Shown: positions 30,841-42,600 of the stretch, piece after piece
Position numbering within the stretch: the stretch's first letter is position 1
Layout of the letters: the number at the start of each line of letters is the position of its first letter
Origin: Bradysia coprophila
Lineage: Eukaryota > Arthropoda > Insecta > Diptera > Sciaridae
DNA: 64,000 nt
Assembly: GCF_014529535.1 (NCBI RefSeq)
Contig: NC_050737.1
Span: 5,558,749 to 5,622,748, forward strand
Direction of reading: 5' to 3'
Position numbers and translations under genes: made by a program
The notes under the pieces: generated by a model
Told to the model about the DNA's origin: nothing
Database searches by the model: none
Seen by the model: the letters and a program-made list of their open reading frames with translations, nothing else

Positions 30841-31290
30841 TCATTGACAACTTGATGATGGAAACGACGAGTTCTTTCGTTGCTTACATGTCAAGCCAAT
30901 CTTGCAATCGATATCCTCGTCGCATGAATAGTTTAATGGTCGCATTCGAATGGCAGCACGACATCTCCTTTGAATGCAACGCTTTCCAGTGTCACATACC
31001 AGCGTCAAACCGTCGGAAAATCCACAAGGGGCCTCGTAACTGACCACACATTGATTGTCAACAATCCGTACTGTGTACCAGGCTATATCCGCGATATCGT
31101 GGGATGAATTTTCACACTGGCATTTGCCCGAACTGCATTTTAGGAATACTGGTGACATATCGGAATGCGCAAATAAGCAATCATTGTCGCTTGTACAGTC
31201 TCTAGAAAATAAATTTTGAGTATTTTCAGCATTTAAACCAACAATCACGAAAGTTAAAACAGAAAAAAATATCATGCTGAAGTAATACAT
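30841..31290 (-). CDS. Small secreted cysteine-rich protein (149 aa), EB-module-like
   Basis: The ATG is at 31290. The first 20 or so residues (MYYFSMIFFSVLTFVIVGLN) form a signal peptide with likely cleavage before ENTQ. The mature chain has 14 cysteines, an even number, in a spacing like DC-x4-DC...KC-x4-KCQC, PC...VC-x4-RC-x3-RC, and SC-x4-DC-x5-C. The repeated C-x4-D-C start (CTSDNDC, CDEDIDC) resembles EB modules of extracellular invertebrate proteins. An extracellular disulphide-bonded protein is expected; function unknown. It lies between the third F-box copy and a MITE cluster. A possible acceptor-like TTTTCTAG at about 31200-31207 leaves open a different exon structure. I do not call it a toxin: nothing beyond cysteine content would support that. 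Confidence 0.72.
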   Translation of the reverse strand: MYYFSMIFFSVLTFVIVGLNAENTQNLFSRDCTSDNDCLFAHSDMSPVFLKCSSGKCQCENSSHDIADIAWYTVRIVDNQCVVSYEAPCGFSDGLTLVCDTGKRCIQRRCRAAIRMRPLNYSCDEDIDCKIGLTCKQRKNSSFPSSSCQ

Positions 31291-31906
31291 TCTCCAAGTG
31301 ATTTAATTTATTATTCGGTGTCTTTTAAAACGTAAAACAGAATGTAGGTAATACAATGTGCCACCCAATTAACCTGAATTGGCAAATATTGTTCTTGAAG
31401 TGACTGTGAGGCTAACGAAAACAATTCTATTTATCCAGTTGCTTCAGCATACAATTTGTGTTTCATTAAAAATAGAGTAAATAACAATACCAACCGAGTG
31501 GCGAAATGAGATAGTAACTGGCTTAAAATATTTTGCAATGAAATCTAAATTGATTGCCAATATTCAACTAGATAATTTCAACAATTTAAGGTCATTATAA
31601 TAGTAGGAAGTTTGTGTAAATAATTTATCGTACCTACAAACTCGCACTGTGAGCTGTAAGCACGCCTATAGGTCGTAGGTTTTAGGGTTATTAGTCCTCC
31701 GTTATAGACCGACTTCTTCACTTATAAATAATGTAAAATTTGTATGTTTATAAGTGTGAAGAGAAGAGTTCATCTGTCATAATGTCCATAAATGTGTTTG
31801 AGTTTATTCGCCGATGATGCAGAAATTGTAGGGTATTTTTTGTTATATTCTAGCGGCGTTTCTAATTGAATAAAACTACGTTCTGTCTTCGCTATATTTC
31901 GGGCAA
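31291..31906. other. Stretch without recognised gene
   Basis: AT-rich, presumably the 5' flank of the cysteine-rich gene. No clear TATA-Inr pair, no repeat or ORF that I can support. Confidence 0.5.
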
Positions 31907-32324
31907 TGTTTAGGCACTTCTTCCGACTTCATAAAACTCTAAATTATTCAGAATTTTCTTATTAGCACTTGTTTACATGTGGAATATGTTTGATGGTTTT
32001 GTAAACAAGTGTTTGGGAAAATGTACAGGTCAATTAGTGATGGTTGTGGTATTCGCATACCACCCACGGCTTGGAGAATTCACAACGTATGGGACGTTAA
32101 CACACGGTCGATTTGTGAACAATCTAAGTCGGGAGAGATATGATGTAAAATCACAGTCCATATGATCAAGAGACTTGTACAATAGCACAACAGGCCCATC
32201 TGAGGCTTAGGTGCTGGGCTTACACCCTCCCATCTAATCTAATCTAATCTAATCTAAACAAGTGCTAATAAGAAAAATCTGATTTAATTTACGGTTTTAT
32301 GAAGCCTGAAGAAGGGCCTAAACA
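31907..32324. mobile_element. MITE (~70-bp inverted arms) split by a LINE 3' end
   Basis: The left arm 31907-31975 and right arm 32258-32324 are complementary with several mismatches (TGTTTAGGC...CTTATTAGCACTTGTTTA). The centre (31976-32257) is unrelated to the arms and ends in five TCTAA-type units (CATCTAATCTAATCTAATCTAA), like the 3' tail of some non-LTR elements. The MITE has no clear target duplication. A short open frame over the centre is probably the 3' remnant of that LINE. Confidence 0.6.
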
Positions 32325-33254
32325 ATCATGATTTACGTCGATTTAAAAATAACTTGAAAAAGTTGCCCGACATAATTAAAAAGTAATCTTAAGTTGTCCG
32401 TGTAAATTTGTATGGAGAAAAAATTATCGGTCAACTCAACATTCAATAAATCGTGATATGTCCTATGGCTTTTGTGTAGATAGGACAACTCACGATTCAA
32501 TGTGTTTAAATGTGAAATAAATGACCACTCACGATTCATATAGGTCAACTCTGCATTTTTATTAATTCATTAACTTTGTAAGACGAAATCGGCAATAATT
32601 AATAAAATTTATATTAATTAAGTAAACAAAAGACAAATCTTTAAAATAAAAGTGGTTCCATGTAACAGTAACATAGTTCCGAAATCGCTGAGAAATTTAA
32701 GTTCAAAGTTGAGATTTGTCAAATTAGTTCAACTTTCAATCAGTTACCTTAATGTAAAAAGTGAAAATTACAATTCATTTTCCACTGCATATATTTTGTA
32801 TGGATGAATTACTTACAATTTTCAAGTTTTAAGTCAATAAGGGGAAAATCGTAATCTCCCGATAATAGTATATGCAGTGTACAGCAGACACAGATTTGGT
32901 TGCTTTTAACTGTATTACATATTTCTGCCTTCATAAGAGAACATGAAACCAATCAGACAACAATTACCTATCACATTGGCGGGTATAGCAGATTGACCCA
33001 TTTTCATAGTACAGTTGAGTTGTGAAGAATATATCGCCAACGTTTGCTGAAACTCATTTGTCACTCATGGAATGTTTTATTTTCAACTCGATCTACTCGA
33101 CGTGAACGTAAGTCTCCATGGTAATATTCACTGCAGCTCATGAAACTCCACGAAATTACGCCCGATGCGGTGCAATGGTTGCAGCTTATGGACATCAAGT
33201 TATGATTTTCCTAATGACTAGGAGAAATATTTTCCTTTCTCTCTTCTTTAATGA
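32325..33254. other. Stretch without recognised gene
   Basis: AT-rich, with two imperfect direct repeats around ACTCACGATTCA (32488 and 32529). Nothing else supported. Confidence 0.4.
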
Positions 33255-34204
33255 GGGATTCTTTTGAAAAATAGCCTACCGAAATCGGACGCATTTTCCA
33301 GTGGACTTTTTTATACGTGCCTAGAAAGGACTTCGACCCTAGAACCCAAAACCACTTTCAAAAAAATTCCTCGAAGCTTTTGTGACTGGTGAAAGGTGAT
33401 CAAAAACCGAAAACTTGCACTTTTCTTACCAAAATTTCACCAGGTACACGAGCCGTACAGGGTCGTGTGGGGTGTCATTAGAAAGGTAATCACATGTACT
33501 ATTGAGCCGAATAGAGACTCATTGATTTTAAAATTAATCCACACTGAAATATGTGCAGTTGAAGTTTTCAACCGAAAACTTGCACTTTTCTTACCAATAT
33601 TTCTCCAGTTACACGAGCCGTACATGGTGGTGTGGGGTATTATTTGAAAGGTAATTTTATGTGCTTTTGGGCCAAATAGGGTCTTATGGGGTTTGGATGC
33701 ATATGCGACGAAATATGGGCACTTAAACATTTCAACTTCTCATATTTCATCGTAGATGCTTTCAAACCCCCATAAGACCCTATTTGGCCCAAAAGCACAT
33801 AAAATTACCTTTCAAATGATACCCCACAACACCATGTACGGCTCGTGTAACTGGAGAAATTTTGGTAAGAAAAGTGCAAGTTTTCGGTTGAAAACTTCAA
33901 CTGCACATATTTCAGTGTGGAATAATTTTAAAACCAATGAGTATCTATTCGGCTCAATAGTACATGTGATTACCTTTCTAATGACACCCCACACGACCCT
34001 GTACGGCTCGTGTCCCCGGAGAAATTTTGGTAAGAAAAGTGCAAGCTTTCGGTTTTTGATCACCTTTCACCAGTCACAAAAGCTTCGAAGAATTTTTTTG
34101 AAAGTGGTTTTGGTTTCTCGGGTCGAAGTCCATTCTAGGCACATATAAAAAAGTCCACTGGAAAATGCGTCCGATTTCGGTAGGCTGTTTTTCAAAAGAA
34201 TCCC
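33255..34204. mobile_element. 950-bp foldback element
   Basis: The ends GGGATTCTTTTGAAAAA and TTTTTCAAAAGAATCCC are complementary, and the complementarity continues through nearly the whole element to a centre near 33735. Each arm contains two related ~170-bp blocks around GAAAACTTGCACTTTTCTTACC...CACGAGCCGTACA, so the block occurs four times in alternating orientation. The ORFs on both strands are by-products of the palindrome. No target duplication could be identified. Confidence 0.85.
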
Positions 34205-34266
34205 TTGTGATTTATGTTTATGCTCATGTATCAAACCATACGAAATAATCATAAACTGCAGCTCAA

Positions 34267-34945
34267 CATTTAAAATCTTAGAGTAATTATACCTAGAGAG
34301 GAAATTACGAACAGAATTACGTAAAATTTGTGGTCCCGACATGAAATACGTAATATTTGATAGTGTTGGTTTTTCCCTACTAAATTGGTGGGCAAATTAG
34401 CGCAAAAATTTAAATGTGCCTGCGAGAAGGATTCTTTTTAAAATGTGAACCTTTTACATACCACTGATATGAACTGATATCAACAAACACATTGTGTTTA
34501 ACAGGTTTAACACAACGAAAATAATAGAAATTGACCCGTGTTGTTTTATGCAGCAAATTATAGTTGGGCAATCGGTCTCTTGAAGGAAAACTACAAATCA
34601 ACAAACAGATGCAACTCGCGCAATTTTTTATTAAGCGCATAAAATCACCGGAAAAATGAACAGGCATTGCCCTTGACTCCTTTACTTTGGCATCCCGTAA
34701 TGAATCACATTTGCACCATATTTAATTATTATTATTGCGAATGATTTCAAACAAAATTTCAAAATAGAGTTACGCGATTTAGAAAATACAAAACTGACAA
34801 CTATCAAAATTGTCAACGCCTACATGTGTTAGTAAAAGCTCTACGTAAAATTGTACGAAATGTGAATCTTATACAAACTGATGTCGGGACCACATTTTAT
34901 CGTACGAAATACCTCTCTAGGTATAATTACTCTAAGTTTAAAATG
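34267..34945. mobile_element. 679-bp element with ~70-bp inverted ends
   Basis: The arms 34267-34342 and 34881-34945 are complementary with gaps (TTAGAGTAATTATACCTAGAGAGG; GTGGTCCCGACAT). The interior is AT-rich and non-coding. No target duplication found. Confidence 0.65.
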
Positions 34946-35436
34946 CTATTGCGAAAACGGACAAAACCGCAGAACCATCTATGAGCGCATAGCACAAAAC
35001 TTTCGTTTTCTATTAAAAAAAAAGCTCAATTTAACAACTTTCATCAACAACTTACATTCAAATCTGCTATCACGTAATTATGGTTTTTACAATACGAAAA
35101 AATTGTTAGCAATAAAAATTTGATATAACTCACTAAAAAAAAAGGATCGAGAAAGATGCAGTCCCGTGTATATTGTTACAAATTCGGTTTATCATTGGAG
35201 CATTTGATGTTAATAATAACAGAAAATCAAGCGCCATCTTTTAGTCAGATAGTACACTATACTAGCAAAGAAGTGTTTTTTTACTGATATGTGGTCGGTG
35301 TATTCAATGTAATGCAAACAACTAAATGTAATGGAAACCTTCAGCGGAATACATTAATTACGGGATCTTACTCTCGACTGAATTCGAGAGCAGCGCTATA
35401 TTCTCTTTAATTTGGCACACACCATTTGGTAGAATA

Positions 35437-35522
35437 CAAGGTAAATATAGTGAGGAGGTAATGACATTCAGACGCGCCAATGACATCTTTTTAACTATAT
35501 TTACCTCACTATATTTACCTTG
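35437..35522. mobile_element. 86-bp MITE with 8-bp target duplication
   Basis: The ends CAAGGTAAATATAG and the complement of its right end pair, and the arms extend through TGAGG. Exact direct repeats GTAGAATA flank it at 35429-35436 and 35523-35530. It is among the shortest elements here that still shows a clean duplication. Confidence 0.8.
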
Positions 35523-36052
35523 GTAGAATAGGTGTGTTGAGGTGAATATTATGAGTGGGTAATGTAGAACCATCACTTCTGATTATTTTGCATACAAAAA
35601 ATTCGTTAAAATCTTCACGATATGTAACTTATTTGGATAAAAAAAACCATTATAATATCATCAAACGTTAAGTGTCACCTAAAAACTGTAAAAACGAATT
35701 TTAACAAGCTTAAACCAACGAAAGCATTCTTCACCACCTCTACGTTGTTCACAAATTTTGTTGGTTATGCCTGTGTATGACGTTGTAACAGACCTATACG
35801 GCGCAGTACTTATATTTTTTGTGGATTTCCACATTCAGTAATTTATATTCTTAGGTTGTATTGTCATTACTAAATATGAAAATTAGGCGAAGAGGAATAG
35901 TACCATTTTTAATATCTTAATATAAAGTGTATATTGTATATGAACTACTGAACTACAGAAGATATATTTCATAAATATAATGCTGAAAGGAGTGTGTGTT
36001 TCAAAGCCCGATGCTATTTTGGATTTTAATTCAAAACTACCCGCCAGAATTA

Positions 36053-36186
36053 CACTCGCGGAATATTGAAAACCAACACATTTTCTGTTTCGTGATTTTT
36101 TGTGAATTTTACATGTATGGAGAAATCAAAAAATCAAGTAAAACACAGAAACAGAAAATGTGTCGGTTTTCAAAATTCCGTGTGTG
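36053..36186. repeat. 134-bp palindromic MITE-like repeat
   Basis: 36053-36094 pairs with 36149-36186 (ATTGAAAACCAACACATTTTC against GAAAATGTGTCGGTTTTCAA). The outer ends CACTCGCGGAAT and ATTCCGTGTGTG pair imperfectly. No clear target duplication. Confidence 0.65.
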
Positions 36187-36818
36187 TATTTTAATAAAGA
36201 AAATCTTCTCTACCCTTACACATACTATCCATACACACGGTACCTATACCATAAAATGCTGTACCATTCGTTTGTAACCGTTGCAGTGGTCCTATATAAT
36301 AATATATTATCAAAGAAGAAGAAAAAAGCAAATTCCCTTATGTATAGGTAGATGTTGTGAGCCGCATTCGTTTACGTTTGAAGAAATGTTATACAAATTC
36401 ATAAAATTTCAGTCTACTCAGCACCGGCATACGGTTCGAATGTCTGGAAAAATTTCGTCGGTGCTCTGTGTGTTTTTTTGTTGTTTATTAAAATGTGTGT
36501 GTGAAGTGTTGTAGTGAATTCAATTTTATGGAAAACATGTTTTCTTTGAATTAAATTAAATTAATTAAATTAATTTGGGTTAATTGACATCAATTGGATA
36601 AAAAATTGGTTCAGAATGTTTTCAATTTATTGGTAAAAAATTGTGCATTAAAATCATATTGTCTCGAAATGAGAAGAACGAATTGCATTAAAATATACCT
36701 TGATGTGTGGAAAGAAGTAACATACAACGTTTTCGTGTGTTGCTTAAAGTTGTGCAGCATACGAGGAATTTATATATACCCATAATTGCATCGGTCTTTT
36801 TTTATGTTTCCTGAGCAA

Positions 36819-37186
36819 TAGCCAGATTTTTTTTCTGCTCGAGCGTCGAATATTAAGCTACAACTGTGTTTTTCTGGTCCGGAAGAGTCAGAAGAAGGCA
36901 TTCGTATTTTTTTCTGAATTTAGAAACGCATTTTTGGGGTCCCGAGCAACGAATTCATTCATATGAAGAAATGCGTTGGTTAGAAGAGATGAGATGTATG
37001 GTACACATCTTTTTTACTGCTCTAACCAACGCATTTTTTCATATGAATGAATTCGTTGCTCGGCACCCCAAAAATGTGTTTATAAATTCAGAAAAAAATA
37101 CGAATGCCTTCTTCTGACTCTTCCGGACCAGAAAAACACAGTTGTAGCTTAATATTCGATGCTCGAGCAGAAAAAAAATCTGCCTA
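36819..37186. mobile_element. 368-bp foldback element with 8-bp target duplication
   Basis: The ends TAGCCAGATTTTT and (complemented) TAGGCAGATTTTT begin arms of about 160 bp that pair almost fully (CTGCTCGAGC; TCCGGAAGAGTCAGAAGAAGG; GAATTCATTCATATGAA). The exact repeat CTGAGCAA flanks it at 36811-36818 and 37187-37194. The loop is only about 45 bp. No ORF of its own. Confidence 0.88.
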
Positions 37187-37194
37187 CTGAGCAA

Positions 37195-39239
37195 TTGTGC
37201 AAACGCGCACCTTTCAAACGTGTTGTTTTGGATGCATTGTATATTTGCTTTTTGGGCTCGTTGCGACATACGATTGTCAAATATTTGTTTTGTTTGAAAT
37301 TAAAATTTGTTTCTTGTTGTTCGGCCGAAAAACTGTTTGATAATTAGAAGAAGAAAAAGCTTAACTGACCGCAACAAGATTATCTTTAAGACACGTTATG
37401 GAATTATGAACTGTAATGTCTTCGTGTGATTTATGTCTCTAGATTTTAACCTGGTAGATATTCACTTTACACATCCGGTATATATTCGTTTGGTCTTTGT
37501 TTCGGCTAACATTGTTTCTATAGTGATGGCTAACATTTAATTTGTTCAGTGGTCACGGTCTAACTTCGAATATTTTTTTTCCAACTTCTTTTTTGTTTGT
37601 TATTTTTTCACCATCACTCGGCACGTCATCGTCCGAGTGGAATATAGAACCAAATTAATATTAGCTCATATTATACCAACTCCGTAAATTCATGCTGGTT
37701 TCATTTATTTCTTCCTGCATCATACATGAACATCGTTGAAAATTCAAAATTCAACATTTTTGTTTCCGGAAACATACTCATACGATAACGTGAAAAGGAT
37801 ATGAGAGGTCTAATTGAATCGAACATGGTCAACACGTAATTATAGCTTTGCACATACGATGTTAGTTATTCCACATACGTAACTGCGAGATCAGACATGA
37901 ACTTTATGTCCAAGTTTTAATCGAAAATTTGTTTGGAGTCGACGTTATAGTAACAAAAAATATTTGATTTCATCCCATCTCTCATTTGTACACATAAAAT
38001 CGGGACAATTTTCATTAACACCATGACACGAAAGTTGATAAGCTAGAAAGATTTGTCAAGAAGGGGTGGAGACTTGTCGATTACATTTGAATTAAAAGTC
38101 AATTTTGAACATATATGCCCCAGAGTTTGAAACGTCCGCAATATTTTTTTGAATTTGTTCATATCCGGTTCAGCCGCTGAAATTGGTCCCACGATAATCT
38201 TAAGAAATTTTCCCAGTTTTTCTAAAACAAGTCCACATGTTTCGATTTGTGAAATAGTATATTTCGTGCCTAGGACTAAAAGTCTTTTTTAGCGTGTGAG
38301 AGGTTCGAATCGAATACGCTAAAAATGCTAGTCCGTGGTACGAATCATATTTTTCATATCGGACGGAGTCCTAGGTCCTAGATATGAAAAAATCTTTTCA
38401 CCAAGATGCCAAAAACCTCTGTATTTAACAGGTGGTTAGTTTACTGAACCTCCTTTACGAAGCCTAAAACTATTTCAGTCCTTAACATTACGCACTTCTC
38501 CATTTGCCTCATGTAATCCCATACAATTTCATCGAATAAGTGCTTAACCACTCGTATTAACCATGTTATCGATCTAATCTAAACGTTTATCGATATCGAC
38601 GACGGAGCCCTTATTTCCAGCAACTCTACGGATTCATCACATGAATCAGCAATGGCGTTTCCTAGATGTCTGATAGGACAAATATTCTCCAAATTTCTTG
38701 AAAGATTCTTGTAAGATCTCGAGTTTATTTTGCTAACAGAGTTAGGTTAGTCTCAATTCGGCTTTTTTGAACGAAATATTCTCATTCCAATAACGAAAAT
38801 TTAAACGTTTTGAAGTCCGAATCATAGGGCAGTTACGCTAAATCCGAAACTCTATAGCCAAATCCCCGTAATTCCGTTAACTTTTGCACACAATTCGTTT
38901 TTTAAACAAAAATTGACGTTCATGCCAAATTTTACAGATTTTCCTTCTCCGTTTCGCTTGTGCATCCATTCATGCATCATAACCATTTATTAATTAGCAA
39001 TCATTTTTATTCGGATTTTTTTTTTTACATTTTCATAGTTAGCATATAAGCGTTGCTAACAATCGAACGAACAAAACCAGTTTCAAAAGCATTATGTCTG
39101 CACAGCAAAACAAAACGACGACAACAACAACAACAACAAAAAATTAAATGCAAAAACTATAAAAAGTGACATAAATTTAAATAAAAATACCATTTACGTG
39201 ATATGTGCCTATTGTTTATACAAAAAAAAGTGAAAATAT
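37195..39239. other. Upstream region of the NHS/GUKH exon, no gene recognised
   Basis: AT-rich with no ORF I can support. It should contain the promoter and 5' UTR of the gene at 39330. A CAA-rich stretch (39113-39140, ACGACGACAACAACAACAACAACAA-like) looks like 5' UTR. I could not pick a transcription start. Confidence 0.45.
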
Positions 39240-39319
39240 TTGTGTTTCCACCCAACGTGGCATATAAAGCGTACACTTAAAAAACAAAACAAAAAAAAAA
39301 CTTTGGTAATTAGTATAAA

Positions 39320-39442
39320 ATGCGCCAAAATGCCATTTGTTCAACGTGTTGTACAGCCTATTTATATTTCGCGAACAAAGAGACCATTAACAGCAGGAGC
39401 AACAGCATCCACAACGGAAAATGGAGGCGCAACCACGTCTAA
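39320..39442 (+). promoter_or_regulatory. Overlapping upstream ORF (40 codons) ahead of the NHS/GUKH start
   Basis: An ATG at 39320 (context ATAAAATGC) precedes the main ATG at 39330 by 10 nt in another frame and runs to TAA at 39440-39442. Initiation there would block the main frame, so it may reduce translation, unless transcripts start in between or scanning leaks. The main ATG has the stronger insect context CCAAAATGCC. Confidence 0.45.
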
Positions 39443-39699
39443 CAATTGCGTTGCAACGCAACGGCCGACGACAACGTCGTCGACAGCATTAAGTGATTAT
39501 GAATTTGAGGCAGTCACCAATTTAACATTGAGCAATGCATTACGACAATTGGCATCGTTGGTATTAATTGCCAATGACATTTTTACGGAGTTGAATCGAG
39601 AATTGCAATTGGTTGGCGGCAGAACAATGGGCCTGAAGGGGAGATTGAATAAACTGGAGAAAATTGTCGATGAATTCGATCCGAAATTGGTAACAGTTC
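39330..39699 (+). CDS. gukh: First coding exon of a Nance-Horan syndrome/GUK-holder-like protein (WAVE homology domain)
   Basis: The first in-frame ATG is 39330 (context CAAAATG). It gives MPFVQRVVQPIYISR, then a variable Thr/Ala/Asn segment, then a WAVE homology core with AVTNLTLSNALRQLASL, ANDIFTELNRELQLV and LKGRLNKLEKIVDEFDPK. The opening MPF-x-x-R-x-V-x-P and the ending FDP fit the NHS family better than SCAR/WAVE itself, which starts MPL-x-KR-x-x-EP and has the WHD without the insert. The exon closes at a strong splice donor (CAGTTC|GTAAGT, 39699/39700) within the open frame. Family members act at the cell cortex and synapse, regulating actin and binding Dlg. The rest of the gene must lie past the window. 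Alternative: a divergent SCAR. The symbol is by homology only. Confidence 0.68.
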
Positions 39700-42600
39700 G
39701 TAAGTAACTTTTGTTTTGTTCAATTTTAAACTATATAAAATCGAATTGAAAACGAATTTCATTTGATTACGAAGAGAACGGGCCAGAGAATATGATATAT
39801 TAGGCGTGTTTAATTATGCAGAAGGCAGATAAGATTTTTCTTTAAAGAACGAAACACTCACCTTTTGTTGTATTTTTAATTAGGACAAGTTAAATCGCTA
39901 CAATATAAATCTGATCCGAGGACAAGTGTCGTTTGCTATCCCTTGATTTTTGGCAAAATCTTTTAACTTTCGTTGTAACGTTTATTCCATTTACATTAAT
40001 ACTACTGTTCAGTTTGATTAAATGTGAATGATGACAATTTAATAAATAAGCTTTTTGCTGAGCTTAAATAACTTATTTGCTTGCAACAATTTGCTCCAGA
40101 TCCTCGCCAGTTCATAAGAGTCATCCACGTGAGGTGAGCAAAGCTTACTAACTGATGAACATCGTATTGTTCAATAGACCAATGACGAGCAAAGTCGTTG
40201 CAACTATTGCCTTCCAAGTGATGATAATTCTTTCTGTCTTTGACCCTTTCTACTTCAAAAATATTTTTAATTAGTCCTCCAATAACAAGACTACAGAATT
40301 TTGACAAATATTGTATTTAAAACTCTATAAACGGCAAACATATGGCCAAGTAATCACTAAGTCTGTCACATCTTTTGCCTGAAATGTTGCATGATCTATT
40401 ACTTCATCAGATTTAACATCCATTTATGTATTTATTATAGTCACATCATTTATTTTTCTCATTCAATCATTAAATATGTATAAACTAATGGATTTAGTCA
40501 TTGTTAAAATAGGCTCCAGTTATGAGTATACTTGCCTTCAACGTCACGCAAATCACATTAGCCAATTTCGCTTAATTTTTGCTTCAAAAAGAAAAAAAAT
40601 TCTTCGTTTCCCACAACTAAGTTTTAATCCAATTTATCGACAGCTTTTACCATAACCCCTATAAAGTGAAGTTAAATCCGGAAAAAGATCAAGATTTTGC
40701 CAGAGGAAATGTAAAAGCTTTTCATGGAACAAAACGTTAATTAAAACGTTAAAATCGCCTGATTTGAATATTTAATGGCCTCTCTAATTAGACATGATGA
40801 TTAAAACATTAATAAAATCATCATTTTCGCCGAAAAAAAATTGTTCCTCTCTTTTTCATATTTATTTTGCCATTATTCGGTTTATATTTTATAATTACCG
40901 TAACTCATCAATAAAATGTTCGTTGATTCCCTTTTGGTGTGTTGTTCAACATCATTTTCATTACATTACATTACATAAAAACCGAAAATAAAAATATATT
41001 TTTATAGCAAACTATAATGCTTTATATAGACAACGGATTCGTATATGACTTGAATAAATAAAAAGTTGATGGCTTCTAAATGGACTGGAATATAAAGCAC
41101 CCAGAGAAGATACACGTATAGAGTGAGAGGGGCACTATAGTGTTAATTGTAATCTTGTTCGGATGATTCAGAATAGCTATTGGGATTCCATTAAAGGGAT
41201 TCGGTGATAGTATCCATTTTGTGGTTCGAAGATGAATAATTTTCTGTAATCATCGTTGAATTTATATGCTTTCGTACCGACTAATTGGAATATTTTACGT
41301 GTAAATATTACGTGTATATATATAGAGAGAGAGTGAGTTTCATATGCAACACATATAAGTATACTCGAGAGAAAAAAAAAAGAATTATCAAACAAATTAT
41401 TCACATCTTACATGACTCGACCATACCTATGGTAAAACGTTAATGAAAGTTGAGTTATGAGAACGATTTAGATTAGAGTTTAAAGAAAATGGAATTGAGT
41501 AGAACTGAAGGGCGGCAAACGAACAAAACACGAAAGGTTTAAGAATTTAAAAAAAAATCTGTGCATGTGTACTGTGTGTATATTATATGGTACACATCAT
41601 TATAAAGCGTTATTTTTATACCTAACCGTTCCATAAATGGATGGATGGTGCTCAGTAAATTCTCATAAAATATTTTCATCTTAAGAACGGGAGAAAAAAA
41701 AGATTTTCTTTAAAATAGCTTCGTATAACGAGCTCTAACTTGTAAGTGGTTGCTATAATATTAAGTGATATGACTGAAAGTAATAAAATCATATGCATAA
41801 TATGCATTACCATGTAGGTGAAGGGTGACTTCAACACATACACAAGATCTTTTCTTTCTAAAAAAAAAAAAGATTTACAAAAATTTTATCGACTCTGACG
41901 CGTATGGTACGTCGTCATTTTTACGAGTTTCATGAATTTTTCATTGGAAATTGTAATACGAAATATCGGTTCTGTTTTAGTGATTACATAAAAAAATGGA
42001 GCATAAAACCAGTATTACAACATTGGCGTCGTAAAACAAACTCTAATTAATAAAAAAAAAAAACTTTATGATTTCCTCGCCAATATGCCATTGTCCAGTG
42101 CTGTTGAATGACGTGAATTTGATGTTCTGGGAACAACACAACGAAAATGGTCAGAATTACGTGTTATGACTACAATATGTGATATGATTGCATACACAGA
42201 ATCGTTTTTTTTATATTTATTTTCTTTCTTCTTTTTTGTTACATTTTGAGGAATCATTCCGTACAATACAATTCAGTTTTAAAATATTTTCCATTCGATT
42301 CACGATACCATAGAGTATTTATGTAGCAAAAAAAAATGTTTAGTACGTGCAGACATCTTCTTTCAAATATACACTCGGACATCAGCTTGCAACGTAAGAC
42401 ATTCTCAGAAAGACAATGTCAGCGTAAGCGATATTCCAACGCATACATTCAATTGATCTTGCAGTTGGTGCGATTTTGATTGTAATTTCGGGTGTGCAAA
42501 GTGTTTAGAGAAAACACTCCCTTCATCATTGTTATGTATAAAGAGGACCTGATTTTCTTGTTGTTATACCATGTATGCCTGAAGAACACGCCTAGATTAG

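Noticed and set aside
30841..31290. Venom or toxin-like peptide
   Set aside because: Cysteine richness and a signal peptide alone are not enough; EB-like spacing suggests an ordinary extracellular protein.
33396..34148. Pairs of similar 80-130 codon frames on both strands
   Set aside because: By-products of the 950-bp palindrome; the same DNA is read twice in opposite directions.
39240..39329. N-terminal extension of the NHS/GUKH frame by 30 codons
   Set aside because: It begins at a non-ATG codon; the first in-frame ATG is 39330 and matches the family start MPF.
39330..39699. Assignment to SCAR/WAVE itself
   Set aside because: The core is shared, but the start (MPFVQRVVQP), the inserted Thr/Ala-rich segment and the FDPK ending fit NHS/GUKH better. 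Kept as an alternative.
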